NCBI GenBank assembly: GCA_007119405.1
Contig: SKPT01000520.1
Span: forward strand, 1 to 5,112
DNA from: Phycisphaeraceae bacterium
Lineage (GTDB): Bacteria > Planctomycetota > Phycisphaerae > Phycisphaerales > Phycisphaeraceae
Length of the DNA: 5,112 nt
Direction: 5' to 3'
Shown: in pieces, positions 4,581 through 5,112 of the stretch
How the letters are laid out: each line of letters begins with the position of its first letter
Position numbering within the stretch: position 1 is the stretch's first letter
Notes under the pieces: generated by a model
What the model was told of the DNA's origin: nothing
What the model saw: only the letters and a program-made list of their open reading frames with translations
The model's database searches: none
Program-made: the position numbers and the translations under genes

Positions 4581-5112
4581 TCAGGCCGAGGCGCGCACGA
4601 CCGGGGTCATGAGCTCGGCGACGTTGTCGACGACGCGTTGGGGGTGGATGCGCGTCATGCAGCGGTGATCCAGCGGGCAGACCTTGAGCTGGCAGGGGCC
4701 GCACGGCACGTCGACGCGGACGATCCGTTCGCGGTCGAAGCCGATCTCCGTCCACGCCGGGTCGGTCGGGCCGAAGATGCTGACCACCGGCGTACCCAGG
4801 GCGGCGGCGACGTGGCGTGGCCCGGTGTCGTTGGTCACCAGCACGCGCGCGCGGGCGATGACGGCCTTGAGGGTGCCCAGGTCCAGCCCGTGGCGGGGCA
4901 GGTCCAGCAGCGGGGTGTCGGCGGCCGCCTGGACGGCGTCGAGCACCGGCCGCTCGGCCGGGGCGCCGATCAGGCCCACCACGGCCCCGAGTTCCGCGGC
5001 GCAGCGGTCGGCGACCTCCGCAAAGCGCTCCACGGGCCACATCTTCGCGGCGCCGAAGCTGGCGCCGGGGTTCAGCAGCACCAGCGGGCGGCCGTCGGCC
5101 GGGTCGAGCCCG
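4581..5112 (-). CDS. waaF: GT9 ADP-heptose:LPS heptosyltransferase (WaaF-like), C-terminal part
   Basis: The last 176 codons of a gene whose start lies beyond the right edge; full-length WaaF proteins are about 340-360 residues, so roughly half is missing. GT9 enzymes transfer L-glycero-D-manno-heptose from ADP-heptose to the inner core of lipopolysaccharide at the cytoplasmic face of the inner membrane. The visible part begins the C-terminal Rossmann domain. It has LNPGASFGAAKMWPVERF (residues 13-30 of the fragment), VTNDTGPRHVAAALGTPVV (92-110), IFGPTDP (112-118), and a Cys cluster CGPC-x4-C-x5-C (137-151) followed by an HPQRVV helix. The PGAxFGxAKxWP and NDTGPRHVAAALG motifs point to the heptosyltransferase II branch. 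The first visible methionine-capable codon, a GTG at 5081-5079, is internal and is not the start: the frame continues upstream as GLDPADGRPL. It precedes the GT4 gene on the same strand. Confidence 0.9.
   Translation of the reverse strand, partial: GLDPADGRPLVLLNPGASFGAAKMWPVERFAEVADRCAAELGAVVGLIGAPAERPVLDAVQAAADTPLLDLPRHGLDLGTLKAVIARARVLVTNDTGPRHVAAALGTPVVSIFGPTDPAWTEIGFDRERIVRVDVPCGPCQLKVCPLDHRCMTRIHPQRVVDNVAELMTPVVRASA

Noticed and set aside
4498..5040. 180-codon minus-strand frame overlapping the GT9 gene and running through the tandem repeat
   Set aside because: It is an Arg/Pro/Gly-rich shadow of the GT9 gene, and its tail is a translation of the 10-bp repeat (TTDAHGC).

Overview
The window is a very GC-rich, gene-dense stretch of bacterial chromosome. 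It looks like a diderm bacterium, most plausibly a planctomycete of the Phycisphaerae type. That placement is an inference. It rests on a TrpC with an extra loop, an ADP-heptose-type GT9 next to a WaaG-like GT4 (outer-membrane glycolipid synthesis), an unusual short GH67-like enzyme, weak or absent Shine-Dalgarno sequences, and several kinds of short dispersed intergenic repeats. No marker gene in the window fixes the taxonomy.

Layout. Positions 1-112 (minus) appear to hold the first 37 codons of a gene that runs off the left edge; it has the best ribosome-binding site in the window. Positions 113-334 form a divergent promoter region. Positions 335-1141 (plus) are trpC, indole-3-glycerol-phosphate synthase, with all catalytic residues present. 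Positions 1142-1384 are an intergenic block built mostly of palindromes. Positions 1385-3052 (plus) encode a 555-residue protein that I assign to a divergent GH67 (alpha-glucuronidase)-like TIM-barrel family, because its three catalytic carboxylates can be placed. Positions 3053-3295 are a convergent intergenic region with a second copy of the palindromic repeat, another dispersed-repeat fragment and a possible terminator. Positions 3296-4501 (minus) are a GT4 glycosyltransferase. Positions 4502-4580 hold a three-unit 10-bp tandem repeat. Positions 4581-5112 (minus) are the C-terminal part of a GT9 heptosyltransferase (WaaF-like) that runs off the right edge.

How the genes relate. The two minus-strand glycosyltransferases probably form one unit, GT9 then GT4, acting in turn on a lipid-A-core-like acceptor at the inner face of the cytoplasmic membrane. 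trpC is separated from other trp genes in this window and seems to have its own promoter. The GH67-like gene stands alone and has no visible link to its neighbours. No transposase, CRISPR array, rRNA or tRNA was seen. The least ordinary features are the double-hairpin repeat, present in direct orientation on both sides of the GH67-like gene, and that gene itself.
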